DNA of 64,000 bases from Lepidodermella squamata (lineage: Eukaryota > Gastrotricha): assembly GCA_047495785.1 (NCBI GenBank), contig JBLDXI010000021.1, positions 248,001-312,000 on the forward strand, in the 5' to 3' direction. The translations under genes and the position numbers were made by a program. The notes beneath the pieces were generated by a model that did not search any database, was not told the origin of the DNA, and saw only the letters and a program-made list of their open reading frames with translations. This document shows, one piece after another, positions 1-15,457 of the stretch (positions are counted from its first letter, which is position 1; each line of letters starts with the position of its first letter).

Positions 1-2110
1 CTTCGGATGGTGTCGTAAATTGAATTTTACCAGGCGGGCCTGATCCATATTTATTCTTCGCCACAACTTCTACCGAATATTCATACGCCGGCGATAATTG
101 GGTGAAAGTGACCCATGTTCGATTAGTTCTTATGGTGAAAAATGGGACGCGTTGCCCGGTTGAATCACTCGAATCAGCCGATCGCGCAGCGGCGCGTGGG
201 ACCCGGTATTGAAACACCTCGAAGGTCACATTTGTGTCACCCCGGTCTTGGCACGCCAAGGGTGACCAACTGAGACGCGCTGTTCGAGACGCAACGTCTT
301 CGAGTTGCATATTCTCAACAGCGGCTGTTGGCGCGTTTCCCGTTGTTACAATAATTTTCTGGGCTAAACTCGCCGAGGAAATATCGGTAGCTGCTATACT
401 TTTCAGCAAAGTTATTCGATACTGACGCCAGCGTTCCAATCGAAGTATTTGCGGCGTACTATTCGTGAGCTTGAAGATCTGCGGACCCTCGGTCGTTTGA
501 AAAGGGCTTTAAAATAAAAAATTTAGAAATTTTCGAAAAATCTTTAGTCCATTCAACTCACTCGCAATCGCCTATACCGATCATTTCGACCAAAAGCCCG
601 GCATCCGGAGGCAATGGCGGCGAATTTGGAGCCGTTTTAAGGCTGACTTGAACATTGCCAGGGGTCGTCGGGTCATTCAGCACTTGAAATTCTGACATAA
701 CAATCGGCGGAGTAGTCGTGGAAGTTGAAGCAACCGTCGTTTGAACAGCGGTCGTTTTCTCACTTGTAACAACATCAATCGGTCTAGTTGGGTAGGTATC
801 GTAACCAGTGACGGTTGAAGGCAAGGTAGGCTTCGTCCCTGTCACTGGCGGGTCGGTAATCACAACACCCCCACCGCCCTCAGTCGGGCAGTTACGTTGA
901 AAAACCTCGGTTGGAATGCTAGGAACCCCTGTCACGTATTTTCCATTCGTATCCAGGCCGTTTACTACAACGCGGAATTGATAAAATCTCGTATCTGGCG
1001 ATGGGGTGTAGGAAAAATTCAGCGGCTCTTTCTTGGTGCCGGATCTTATCGTTTCATCTTCACTTAAAATTCGGTAAATCATGCGCCATTGCGGCCGAGT
1101 TGGTGTTCGAACTTCAAGTCTAAATAAAACCGAAATAAAACGAGAAATTCAGATTTTCGATTTAAATTACTCGTAATTTTTCACGACAATTTCAGGATTT
1201 CCGAAATCCAGCTCTCCAGTCCATTGCCGCCAAGAAACGGTGATGTTTTCGCAATTTCGAACCGTAACAAGCGGCGCATCACTCAGCTCGAGTTTGCGAA
1301 TCTGGCAAGACGGCCCGAACCATTCTTCGGCGCATTTTCCATCAGGCGCACAAAATCCATTCACCGAATCACACGCAGCGCCTTTCCAGCAGTGGCAATA
1401 AAATCCGCACCGAAAACCAAATTGACCAGTCGGGCAAGCTAGAAATTTGAAAATTAATAATTTAGGCTGGATTTTTTTTAGGAAATCTTACGTCTTTGGC
1501 ACATGGGAGGGTCCATAAAGCCGTGGGCACAAACTCCACTTTTGCAGAAACCGGTCACTTTATCACAAGCTAACAGGGTCGAGCAATGGCAAATTCCATC
1601 ACACCTCGGCCCGAAACGGTAAGGAACTGTACAGCCGTTAACAGGCTTAGAATTTGTATCCTCAGCCTTAGTCACGAAATAACTGTTGTCACCAACGGCT
1701 TTGATTTGGCGAGGCGGTGGGGGCGGGGGTGGGCTGGGTGGAGGCGGCTGTAATAGAGGTGGTTGCTGGCTATGGCTGCTCCACAACGCGGCCGAAGCCA
1801 TGCGTTCGAATTGCCGAAGACCAATCGGCCGGGTGGTTATCACGTACCAATCATCTGGTGGGTACGGCTCAGCAACCCGCTTCGTTATCCTATTAACAGG
1901 CCTTTGGTAAAACACATTCCTGGTCCGGCCCGATACTATTAATGGCGTGGTTTTGACGGTCGAAGTGAGTTGACGCCGCCTGGTTTGATTCTGCAGTGAT
2001 TTGTTGGTATGCTCATCGACCTTACTCCAATAGAACTTGGCTCTTGGATTGACTTCGTCGGCCGTCGATATTGTTGTGAATGCGAAAATCGATATTAAAA
2101 CCAGCTTCAT
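1..2110 (-). CDS. EGF-like and fibronectin III receptor, N-terminal part (Tie-like architecture)
   Basis: Exons read 2110..1492, 1438..1171, 1119..562 and 506..1, and the gene continues past the left edge; about 650 residues are visible. The start at 2110 gives a typical signal peptide (MKLVLISIFAFTTISTADE). A low-complexity stretch follows, with a proline run near residues 118-134. Two cysteine-rich EGF-like modules come next (near residues 160-250, pattern CxxGxxGxxC), then three fibronectin type III modules. FN3-1 and FN3-2 are joined by a Thr/Pro-rich linker, and FN3-3 ends near the edge. Two EGF-like plus three FN3 modules is the extracellular layout of Tie receptor kinases, but receptor phosphatases and adhesion proteins also use FN3 arrays. 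The transmembrane and cytoplasmic parts lie outside, so the enzyme class is undetermined. All splice phases join cleanly. Confidence 0.7.
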
Positions 2111-3171
2111 GTTGGAATTATATCATGTCGCGGCGAATCAGGTTAATTACAGCCGTATCATAGTTGCTGTTTTGTTTTTCGGCACATTCCAGGTGCAAGA
2201 ATAGGTGTTTCGAAAAATGCAAAAGCACTCTCACTGCGCGACATGTATAATATAGCAGTGCGATTAATTAACGCTCATCGCCCCTTTTTTCTTTTCAAAT
2301 CGCCGAACACTGACCTAGGAGTATGACGCTAATATAAGATTTATAGCAATAATAATGAATTATACACAACTATAATATTATTATTAGAAAGCACGGGACG
2401 CTAAGTTAGTGCAGCAAAGCGCGATGTCAATTGAAATGTAGAAATGGGGTTACTTGTAATTCGCTATAAATAGCTGTGAAAGGATCCGCTATGTGCAAAA
2501 TCGAGCCTGTATATTATTATATGAAGGTAAATTGAAGTATAATGGCGTCGCGTATAGCTGCTAGTCGATAAAATTGCGCGATGAGCACTTTCGGGTGGCA
2601 AATATAGAACGAGGACGACAGATGTCGCGCGCGCTCGGCTACTATAAACATTTACACGTGACGATCGTGGCCGGCTGCTGGACGCGCCTGTGGCTATTGA
2701 TTGGCGCACAACGTCGCCATGACAGCGGGCGCGCGCACCTGAATTTATTTCGCGTATAATATGTGGGCAGGCGCAGCATTCTCGGCAGACGACAACAACA
2801 ACAGTAAATAATAATCGAAGTAATAATAGTAGCATGAAACCACGCGCCGGTCAACGTCGCGCCGAAACTTGCTGAAGTGAATTCGCTCAATGCCATCGAT
2901 TATACGAAAACCACCGCGCGCGCCAGCTCAAACTGATTCATTATACAGGTGCAGGCAAGAAAATATCACATGTATTTGTCAACATCCTTATTCGCACGTG
3001 CGATATTACACAAAAATAAAAATATCACACATTTCATCTCAATATCCCTGATCCGGTCAGTATTATATGTATCCTTTGACTTGTAATTTCTGCGACGCCT
3101 CGAAAACAAACATAGTAATTACGAGTCACCCTCGGCGGTAATAAAAACACGCAATTTTTTCTCTATTCCAT
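2111..3171. other. intergenic, no gene seen
   Basis: This stretch separates the receptor start from the TTI1 3' end. It probably contains the receptor promoter. Short open frames near 2464-2896 overlap on both strands, have biased composition and match no family I recognise. AT-rich ATA/ATT runs occur near 2330-2390 and 2800-2830. Confidence 0.6.
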
Positions 3172-3177
3172 TTTATT
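3172..3177 (-). terminator. TTI1 polyadenylation signal
   Basis: AATAAA on the minus strand, about 40 bases after the TTI1 stop codon at 3217. Confidence 0.6.
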
Positions 3178-3216
3178 TCCATGAAAGACGAAGCAAAATA
3201 TGTGTGCGCGTATTTA

Positions 3217-6200
3217 TCAACTCTCAAATAAGGTGGATAACAAATTGTTTAAATTTGAATCTTCCGGTTCATTTCTTTGATTTTCGATCAATTTGCGAAC
3301 GCATGTCCGGTCAAAATCGCCTTCCTTCCTCAATAAAAATTTCAACCCATCCAGTGCAGCTTTTTTCAGCGATTCGGCCTCGGATTGCTTTGAGCTAGCT
3401 ACTTTTAAGGTGGCTAATACTGCGCTAGTTATTTTCTCTAAATCCGATGCAACGGTTATTTTTACGAAATTCGCAATTCTTGGAATGTCAACAACCAAAC
3501 GGAGAAGCAATTTGTAGTCGAAAGTTTGCCGGTAAACAGACAACCGGACGCCGTTTGAGTTCAGAATACCGACAAGACGGTGAATTTCCGCACAGACAGG
3601 TGTTAAAGCCCCGGTTACAAATCGATGCCGGATGAAATCGCCAGATGTTTCGGCCATTGCTAGTAGTACGTCCAAGGCTTTTATCACTACCTGCTTGCGA
3701 CTTTCGTGCGGAATGAACCGAGCTGATACCCCAGGCCACAACCGATGAATCATAGGCAACAATTCGTCTGAAATAATATTTTTCCCTCAATTTTTTCAAA
3801 ATTCTCATGAAAATTGGCGATTAAAACACCGCAAATTTGAAGAAGTATTAAAAATAAAATAAAGAAAAATTAATTTTAAACAAACTTGTCGCAGGGCGGA
3901 CCACAAAAATCGCTATTCGAGCTATTTCCAGGGCCGATAATTTGATCGCCGGGTGATGAGACGAAAATAAAACTGCAACCGCATCAGCCGCATCCCGCGC
4001 CAGCGTGATATGCAGAGGAGCCTCCGTTTTCTTGATGCTTACATTTGAAGAATTTTCTTCACCCTCTTCAAGATCAGGCTCTTCCAGCTCAGGTGGGTCA
4101 TTTGGTTCAACAAAAGTCAAGTTCCACCTGTTTAACGCCGATACAGCATTACTGCACGCGAGCAGGAGTAGCTCTGATAATTCGGGATCATGATCTGACG
4201 TAGGAATATGCCTAATCAAATCTCGCAACGGATCAGCAAAATAGGTGAAACAATTCGGAGATGCAAATCGAAAAGCGGCTGCAATTGCGTACAGAGTTTG
4301 GCGAGAAATAGCCAAATGGCGCAATCTTAACGTAAAAGCGTTCGACAAATAATCAGCATTTTGCTCGATAAAGTGGGTCAACGATCGCGATCCTGAGGCT
4401 CGAGCAATTTCAGCCAGCGTGTGCACGGCATGGTTCTCAACAAATGGCTTGCCAGATGAGATCGCCTCGAAATTCGCTAAAATCGATCGCCTTACTATTG
4501 TTGAAATAGTTTCTGCAAACGAAAACGACGCAGCTTTTGCACAGGCGGCTAGTAACATTAAGGAAGACCGATTTCGAACGAAATTCGTCGATTCTGAGCA
4601 AAACCGTTCGCTTAGTGCTAGGGCGGGTACTTCCAGCCGAATTTCACTTCTGGCGGATTCAGAAATTAAAATTGAAAGGACGTAGCAAGATGACTCTAGA
4701 CGTAAATCTTCCGAATCGTCCAGTTTTTGAACCATTATTTCGTAGAAGAATGAAATTAAACTCGCAGGATCTTGCACTAAATCAACGCAAGTTTAAAAAT
4801 TTTAGAAAAATTCCAAACATTTCAAACCTTTAGAAATTACTGTCGCAAGAACTTTTTCCGCCAACTTTTGATTCATCCGATTATCCAAGTAAGTAAACGG
4901 CAAAGTTTGGCGGGGAAAGGAATCGCGCCAAAACTTCGAGTTACCCAGGCTGGTGTCAGCGATTTCCTGGGACGGAGGTGGACCAGGGGCGATTGAGAAC
5001 CCAGCCTGAGAGATCGGTTTCAACTGGCACAATCGCGCCAGGCAATTGAAAAGGTCCGAACAACACTCATGAGATGTAAAAAGCATCGATAGCCGGTTGA
5101 TTTTTCCCAGAATCATTGAATAGCCGATGATTGACGCTAAACGGGCTGATAAAATAACTTCGAACTTGATCGAATTATTCGCCAGGAATTGCGGCAACGT
5201 TCGAATTAAATCCATGAAACAATCTTCGGCTAAATCGGCTAGTTTTGGTAGAAATACTAGAACTTGCTCCAATTCATCCAAATAATGCTGATTCGCTTCG
5301 TCATCTTCGGCCAAAGAAGCCACGATACAGTTTAGCAATGCTTGCCCCGCGTCTTTCAGGGTTAGAAACTGTGCTGAGCTACTCAAAATTTTAACAGCAG
5401 CTTCAAACGCGCCTTTTCTGACGCGGAAATCGACTGTTTCTTCGGACGAAAACAAAGTGGGAACAAAAACTGCCGATATCACAGGTGAGACCTTAGCTCC
5501 GATCTGTTTTAAATAGTCCCGAGTTATAGGAAGTGAAGGTAAAATGTTGGCGGAATTCAGTCGCTCCAAACCCTCTTTCGGGCAGTCTTTAAGAAAGGCT
5601 TGTTCTCCTCCCTTCGATTCACAATTTTTTTCCAGCAGAACTTGAGTTATAACCTTTTCGAATACTTCAATTGACTCGAGGAGAATGGCGTGATTGGTTC
5701 GTGGGTCCGACGCCAGCTTCAACACATTAGCCAAACAACTCAAGATTCCTGGCATGAATGTTAATATGACGATAGCAATCTGACTGTCAATCAAAGGGTA
5801 GTTCGATTTAAGGAGGCTCTTCATTCCTTGAAGCGCACAAATTCGTAAATTTGGTGAAAAATCACTCGATTCTGTTATCGAAATAAAAATCGAGACTAGA
5901 TGCCCAAGAGCCGGTAGGCATCGAGCCGAGTACAGCATTTTTAAATGTACTTCAGGCGCGCACGATATAAGTTTCTTCAAACACGAGAATGCGGACCGTC
6001 GAATTTCCTCCAAATCACCAGCCGGCAACGAAGGCTGATCGCAAATCGCGCCAAGCCGCATGAAAATTTCAACAAACATGTCTGGCGGCATAGCTAACGT
6101 GAAATTTGTCGAATCAAGTTTTTCTAGAACAGTTTCTGCGTATGCCAAAGCTGAAGACACCAAGTTGGCAACGCGGCTGTGCTTCGGATCTCTTAGTATT

Positions 6201-6322
6201 AGAATTACTGGTACGAAAAAAGCTGTCTTCTTATCATCAGGGACCGATTTCAAGTCCAATTTCTGTGCCATTTCCGAAAATAGCTCGGCACTCGGCGCCG
6301 GGTATCTGTTCATTTGTCCCAT
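3217..6322 (-). CDS. TTI1: TELO2-interacting protein 1 homologue (TTT complex HEAT-repeat protein)
   Basis: Three exons, 6322..4828, 4776..3886 and 3767..3217, encode 978 residues; both joins keep frame. The protein is almost wholly alpha-helical with Leu/Ala-rich HEAT-type repeats, as in TTI1 (about 1,090 residues in human). The best diagnostic is the C-terminal segment at the start of exon 3, ELLPMIHRLWP, followed by a KALDVL..ETSGDFIRHRF block, which matches the conserved TTI1 C-terminus. In the family, TTI1 joins TELO2 and TTI2 as an HSP90 co-chaperone that stabilises PIKK kinases (mTOR, ATM, ATR, DNA-PK, SMG1). An acidic Glu-rich loop sits in exon 2. The start chosen (MGQMNRYP) lies 16 bases after a TTTTTTTAG acceptor-like site; MNRYP at 6313 is the alternative. 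The gene is 140 bases downstream of FNTA on the same strand. Confidence 0.82.
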
Positions 6323-6462
6323 ATAAATTATATTTTTACTAAAAAAATCGAACAAAAACATGAAACATTAATTTCACTTTATTTGCAACACGTTGACCAG
6401 TGAGCCACGAAAGATAAAGAGCTTTAGTATTAAAATTACTTTTGATTAGCAACTGAACGAAT
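6323..6462 (-). promoter_or_regulatory. FNTA-TTI1 intercistronic spacer with poly(A) signal and acceptor-like site
   Basis: The 140-base spacer holds AATAAA at 6383..6378 (minus), then a T-rich run ending in an AG at 6340-6339 (TTTTTTTAG), then the TTI1 ATG at 6322. A poly(A) signal followed about 40 bases later by a strong 3' splice site with no upstream donor is the arrangement seen between genes of trans-spliced operons in other animals. That it functions this way here is inference. Confidence 0.5.
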
Positions 6463-7579
6463 TTACTGACTAGTGATCAGTTCTTTGCGATATTGCCAGT
6501 AACGACCTCGAATCGGGTCAACGTTGTTTTTCAAGAGATCCAAAATGGTGACAGCCCGGTCGAGTAACTCCCGCCGGCTCTCCATCGCTAGTTCTTTGCA
6601 CTTCAGCTTGTCTTCGATGGCTAAAACTTCGCAATCCAGCGAAAATTGATGCAAACGGCCTGATTCGTGCAGTTCCTTGCACAACGCCAAAATCACGGGG
6701 AAATCATTGACAGACATGCCATCGAGTAATCCAAGTAAATAATTCCAAGCGCTTTCGTTGTTCGGAACTTGTCTGATGTACGTTAAGGTCATGGTAATCT
6801 CACTTGCGCGAACGTCATCAGTCAACGCTTTTCCGTCAGATGAAAAACATTTCCTCAGCAGAAACATTCGATAGTTCCAAACAGAGTTGTTCCTCAAATC
6901 TGCGTCTAAAAGGCGTTTGGTAAACGCAAATTCAGCCTTTTGAATATCTTCATGAGCCGCTAGATTGAAATGGCTCAACACCCAACAGCGGTGTTGCCAG
7001 CCATGGAAATTTTTCCAATCCTCCGTGTCGTCGAAAATGTGTTCGATGAAATCGAGTTCGCCCGATGGGTCATTCAGCCATTCAATTAGCACACGACGGT
7101 GGTGCCAAACTTGGTAATTTTTCGGGTTTTTCCCAATAATAGAACTCATGTAGCTGATTTCTTTAACTAGGTCCATATTCAACGCCTTGATGATTCGTCG
7201 GCGATACTCCCAAACAGTGTAATTCGCAGAATTCAGCCGCAAAGCATGCGTTGTTAAATGAAAAGCTCGAAGACTCAGCTCCTGAGTAGCAATTAGAGCT
7301 CGAACATAATCATAAACCTCCCGAACTGCCATTGAAAAGAAATTGAAATAAGTCAACAAAAAGAAAGAATTTCTAGTTACATTCATCAGAATAGGTTATT
7401 CGGACGACCGGATCTGGGCCGTCGTCTTGCGGCAAGGGAACAACATCCGCCCATTCTGCACGTTGGGAATACGGAACATAATCTCCGCTACGAATGGATG
7501 AACCTGACGAGCTAGGCGACGAGGTGCGATCTTCTTCTACCATATCCTCGACGTCTTTGTCCACCTTACTATCAGCCAT
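6463..7579 (-). CDS. FNTA: protein farnesyltransferase/geranylgeranyltransferase type I subunit alpha
   Basis: Two exons, 7579..7381 and 7325..6463, encode 353 residues; the splice restores YSDEFREVYDYVRA, a conserved FNTA block. The shared alpha subunit of FTase and GGTase-I binds isoprenyl diphosphate together with either beta subunit and helps prenylate CaaX proteins such as Ras and Rho. PPTA helical-hairpin repeats run through residues about 70-340. Visible signatures are NYTVWEYRRRI, KNYQVWHHRRVLIEWL and NNSVWNYRMFLL; the second contains the family-typical Lys-Asn-Tyr-x-x-Trp-His-His-Arg core. An acidic Ser-rich N-terminus of about 50 residues precedes it, as in other animals. The ATG lies 15 bases after an acceptor-like CGTTTAG (AG at 7596-7595). 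It sits between DHX15 and TTI1 on the same strand. Confidence 0.93.
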
Positions 7580-7718
7580 TTTATAATAACTTCCCTAAAC
7601 GGATATTTCAGCAGAAATTTTATTATTTTTTTGTAACAAAAGTGACACGATGTTCTCACAACAGAATACGTCAACTTCTAGTATTTATTCCATCAGCACG
7701 TTTCAAGTTTTTAATGTA
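7580..7718 (-). promoter_or_regulatory. DHX15-FNTA intercistronic spacer with poly(A) signals and acceptor-like site
   Basis: The 139-base spacer has AATAAA at 7689..7684 and again at 7624..7619 (minus strand), then a pyrimidine-rich CGTTTAG acceptor-like site with AG at 7596-7595, 16 bases before the FNTA ATG. Its length and order of elements closely match the FNTA-TTI1 spacer. Confidence 0.5.
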
Positions 7719-10439
<2,721 letters not shown>

Positions 10440-11060
10440 GGCAATGAATTGAACGCTTCATGCCATGTAGTGCGTGGTTTCCCAGGGTTCACCCCTTAGT
10501 CCTGTAATTTTTTGTTTTCTAAACAAACATGCATCCGATTTGAAGGCACCGTAAAAGACGTCGTTAACGGCACTCATGCATACGACGCATCGAACTGGGC
10601 TTACGGAAAAAGCCTTTCCGCCTGTGCAACCCACATTTCACGCAACCTGTTCCAAGTCGAAGGGTGGTATAGCAAATAAAGATTGCTGTTAAACGAAATA
10701 TGAGGCAAAGACCTTCAGATACTCGCCAAACTTTTTTCCCGGTTCTAAATGGTCAAAAGTTTCCGGCGGTGCGACAGCTTAGATACCTCGGAGTAAACTG
10801 TAACCTGCACCTCTCTGTGAGAGACTCGCGTCAAGAACATTTCGCTAAAAACGAAATCTGAAAGCTGGAGCCGAGACTCGTCATTAACTGATTGGCCAAG
10901 AAATCATCCCATAAGACTTTGGCCTGAAGTTTCATCGAATGAGCGTTTATCTACGGTGGACCGGCTTCGTCATGCCGCTGAAAGGTCATCGGAAACCAGA
11001 CACGAACAGAAAATGGAATTCGAGCAATTAGATTCATCAATCGTGGCTTGCTATAGTGAG
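10440..11060 (+). pseudogene. LINE (non-LTR retrotransposon) reverse-transcriptase relic
   Basis: Three-frame reading of the plus strand gives fragments of a non-LTR reverse transcriptase separated by frameshifts and stops. They are a near-perfect QGSPLSPVIF block near 10489-10518, then a degenerate catalytic region around HAYDASNWAYGKSLSACATH (10575-10635), then VEGWYSK followed by RLLLNE near 10660-10700, then LNGQKFPAVRQLRYLGVN (about 10748-10800). The order matches the fingers-palm-thumb order of LINE enzymes. The YADD-type active site is destroyed. Weak similarity continues to about 11060. The copy is dead and lies between DHX15 and the tektin-like gene. Confidence 0.8.
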
Positions 11061-11455
11061 TTGAAAGACGCGCGGGAAATCTGGTGAAAACATAAATCTC
11101 TATAAATATTGTTAAAAACACGTAAATATATATAATTCAAAAATTTTTAATATTTGAAATGTCATAGTAACGCTTGGCGACGTCGGTAGTGCTGATCCTC
11201 TGGGAGTGCGCATGCTTGGATACTCAAGCGCTACGCACCTCCACAAACAATCACTCTCCCGATATCACAGCAATCGAACTCATGAGAATAGTGCGTGCAT
11301 TTTGTTTGTATGCTTGTGAAATGGCCGACTGTATCGTGCATATAGTTCTTTGAATATTACCCCTCTTCCTGTGAAGGATTCCAAGGATCCTTTTACCAAC
11401 TTAACCAACTGCTTTGAAGTAATTATATAAATTATTATTTTTGTTTAGAATAGTC
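11061..11455 (+). promoter_or_regulatory. upstream region of the tektin-like gene
   Basis: AT-rich sequence without a gene. A T-rich acceptor-like site TTTTTGTTTAG has its AG at 11447-11448, only 7 bases before the ATG at 11456. Confidence 0.35.
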
Positions 11456-13115
11456 ATGGCAGACGTGTGCGTCGGAGCCTCTGAAAGATTTCCCGCCTCA
11501 ACGGTCGGAACTACTCATTGGAAGAATGACACCGACAAGCAAATCGGTGTTAATGCTTCTCTTATTGACAAAAATGAGAACAATATTGACACCGGGAAGA
11601 GGATCGATCCCTTGCCCCATATGCGCGATATCTATGCTGAGCTCAGCAACATGAATGCCTTAGATTACATGCGAGAAGTTCGAGTTGTAGTTAATCGTTT
11701 GAGAGAAACCCTTCTTACTGTTAACGAAAATATTAAAACGACGATGAGAACTCGTCAGCTCATGGAAAAAGAGCTGGACAATCTGCGGAAAGATCTTGCC
11801 GTTAATGAACAGTCGGTAAAGATTAGAAGAGCTAGGCCAAAGAGGGAACGCGCAGTTGACGGTGTTGACCAAATCCTGCAAGCCGAGCGCCATCAACTTT
11901 TTGGATTGAAGGAAACTGCTGAGAGGCACCTGAGAACGCTCAAGGAACATTTACAGGTAAGTTATTACTTCTACTTTGTGCTTTTCTCTGACGATGCAAT
12001 ACTTCAGAATCTCTCTGACGCACGCGATCGTCTCAGCAATGTTTTACGAGAAAGATCGCGAGTGCTAGAATTAATTCCTGCTGGGATCAAAACAGAACTC
12101 AGCGCAAACGACATCTCTTCCGCTAGCTTTTTGCGCCAAGGTCTAGGTCTGGCTCCCCCTGAATGTTGCACAAATGGTACACCTTCACAAGGAGGTTGCA
12201 TGCAGCCTTCACCGCCCAGACCGGGCACTTCAAACGGCATGAGACCGTCCACTCCAAGTCAGAATGTTGGACCACTCAGTTAGATAACTTTATACTTCTA
12301 ACGAGTAATGATAATTTATTTCGCGTTTAAATTTCAAGGTGCCATGACTCCTGAAGCGGATCAAGCAATTAAGGACGCAGTAATCACGATGGGCCGCACT
12401 GCGTCGATCAATTGCGAATCTAACCAAGCGATGAAGAAGAGCCGAGCTCTAGCTAGCGAAGCCAGGCAACAGCTAGTTACAGCACTGGAGCGTAAAATGG
12501 CCGAAACAGCTGCGGCTGCGGTGAGTTGCTCCCCAGATTTTGAAAATTTTCATTTCGACAAATCGCTTCATTTTTTCCATACAGCAACGCTTACGTCTTT
12601 CGTTGGCAGGCAACCGGGTGTCTCATAACGCTGGCGTACGGCACTACGAGAAAACAGCGCTGAGCCTGGGTCGAAATGAGGTATGCATTGTGTAATCACA
12701 AAATCCATTTCATCGCGTGGTTTATCGAATTATTTTGGCATTAATTATTTACCAGCAAAAGATACCACTGGTAATCGATATTTAATTAATATTGCAGGGT
12801 CCAACCAACTATACCGACCTGAAACCCGCGGAATTACTTGATCGCCCTCTGATTCGCGTATATCAGCGACATCCTGGAACTCAGCTGCCAGAAGCCGGCC
12901 AATTAAGGTCTGATGGTACGAGATTAACCCAGTCGACTTACACAACGAGTCGGCATATCGCCGAGATGCGTTTGGCTGCAAGCGCTCTCAACGACAATTT
13001 GACCGATAAGCGATCGGCCTTGTCTATCGATGATTCGGTTGTCAAGCTGCGTCGCAGCCATGCCGATGAAAGATGGGTTCCTGGACCCGTTCGAGCACAA
13101 TCATTTTATGTTTAA
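11456..13115 (+). CDS. tektin-family coiled-coil protein (tektin-like 1/CCDC105 type)
   Basis: Five exons, 11456..11956, 12008..12278, 12339..12520, 12585..12680 and 12798..13115, encode 455 residues with all phases consistent. The protein is largely coiled-coil, with a Pro/Cys-rich loop near residues 230-257. The C-terminal block [12 protein letters not shown], followed by a heptad stretch and [14 protein letters not shown], occupies the place of the tektin signature (RPNVELCRD) and the later KxNSLxID motif. The diverged signature suggests the tektin-like 1 (CCDC105) branch rather than tektins 1-5. Tektins form filaments inside axonemal doublet microtubules. The next gene is MORN5, also axonemal. 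Assignment to family is fairly firm; assignment to subtype is tentative. Confidence 0.7.
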
Positions 13116-13693
13116 ATAGTATCTTTGAACTTCGAAATAATCAAAAACTTTATTTACGCATTCCTGAACTTGTAAAGAGCAGCATTAAAGCATTCCGGCG
13201 ACAGTTTTTCTTGCGCCTTCATGATAGCAAGAAAAGTCGTAGAACCAGTGAGCAAATCGTGCTTTGGCTATCATCTCTAAATAATACCCTTGCGTGAAGC
13301 GCTATCTAGTGAGAATCAAGACACTGTCGTCATCCGGTGTCGGCAACGATGCCTTACTGGCATCTTTTCGCGAATCACTTCATCTATGCTCCATATTATA
13401 GCGATATGTTGTTATGAAAGCATCAAAACTTCACTGATTGCGCTATTGTTTTTAGAGTTCTCACTTTCTTACCCAGTTCAATTTTTTTGATTCTATATTT
13501 GTGCGGCGAATCCTTAATTTCCTTTCAGCAATGTTTCTATACTGGTATGATGCAGAGGATTTATTTTTTTCATCTGGTGGCCATTATTCAATCGGAATAT
13601 TTTTGTTGAAGCTATAATATTATCGTCTGGAGAAAATAAAAACGATGTATTATAATGCATTGCAAATTTACCCTAGACGTTTATAATATAAAA
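13116..13693 (+). other. tektin-like to MORN5 intergenic region
   Basis: A 578-base gap between two plus-strand genes. Open frames at 13073-13490 show no recognisable protein. An AATAAA-like site lies near 13635. A TAG at 13674-13676 comes 17 bases before the MORN5 ATG. Confidence 0.5.
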
Positions 13694-14505
<812 letters not shown>

Positions 14506-14560
14506 TAAATGATCTTCCACCGTGCAAGAATTGCGTTATTTTATGCATATTTTCCAACAA

Positions 14561-14566
14561 AATAAA
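14561..14566 (+). terminator. MORN5 polyadenylation signal
   Basis: AATAAA 55 bases after the MORN5 stop codon, in the gap between the convergent MORN5 and V-ATPase G genes. The rest of 14506-14993 is AT-rich 3' flank with no gene seen. Confidence 0.65.
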
Positions 14567-14993
14567 AGTCGAATGTTGAATCTTGACATTTTATTTTTCT
14601 TCTAACATTTAATAGCGAAAAAGGCTGCTCATCGCAGCTAATCACGATTGCACTAACATACCACTGACAGGATACAGAAAATCGCAGCCATCGGAAATGA
14701 TATCAAAATACGAAAGAAGAACTTTAAAATTAATAATGATTATTTGTGATTTGTTTTAGAAGCACAAAGATAGAATAATCAAAGACGTGCCACAAAGTCA
14801 TAGTTTTTGTGATTGACCGAGATATTCGTTCAAGTTGAACGATATATTATAGAGAAATTAAATACTTCAACTCTACCGCCCACTAATGCATGCCGAGGGA
14901 AATCAAACTAAAGTTGCATGGAACGATCAAAAATCTAGTCACACAAGCAATTCGATCGGAATTTTGAAGGGCTGCCTGGTGCGAATAACCAAA

Positions 14994-15457
14994 TTATTGT
15001 CTGTAGTTCGTGTGCAGCTGAGGCTTGATGTCGCATACTGCTTGCAAGAGCATTTGCAAGGCCTGCTCCTTATTCTGCTGAAGCCTGTTTTCTTGATCGC
15101 GGATTTTTTCAATAGTTTCTTGCTCTATTTTCTTCTCCAAGTCGCCGCGGCTTCCGAGAACCTATGCGTAGAACAAAAAAATAAAGAATAAAAGCATTAA
15201 AACCTCAAACAGCTACATACCTTATCTTCCAAATCCTTGTACTGCTTTTCGCGCTCGACGCGGTACGCCTCAACTTCAGCTTGAGCCTCCTCCTTGGCCT
15301 GCTTTAAACGCCTTCCCTTTCCTAAAAATTCCAACTTGTAGGTTTATAAGCAAGGTTTAGAAAACAAATTACGTTTGCGAGCCTCTTCAATTTTCGCTTT
15401 GGCTATTTTCTCAGCCTCCAAGAGCTTCTGAACACCTTTGGACTGTGTGGCCATCAT
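14994..15457 (-). CDS. ATP6V1G: V-type proton ATPase subunit G
   Basis: Three exons, 15457..15373, 15321..15221 and 15161..14994, encode 117 residues, the usual length. The N-terminus ATQSKGVQKLLEAEKIA and the block RRLKQAKEEAQAEVEAYR are conserved V-ATPase G sequence; the tail ends DIKPQLHTNYRQ. Subunit G pairs with subunit E as a peripheral stator stalk of the V1 sector, coupling ATP hydrolysis to proton pumping in endomembranes. Two ATGs lie in tandem (15457 and 15454), and the second would give the usual MATQS start. A TTACAG acceptor-like site sits 9 bases upstream. The gene is convergent with MORN5. Confidence 0.95.

Noticed and set aside
2464-2896. Overlapping frames on both strands upstream of the receptor gene
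   Set aside because: Arg/Ser/His-rich composition, mutual overlap and no similarity to known proteins; likely chance.
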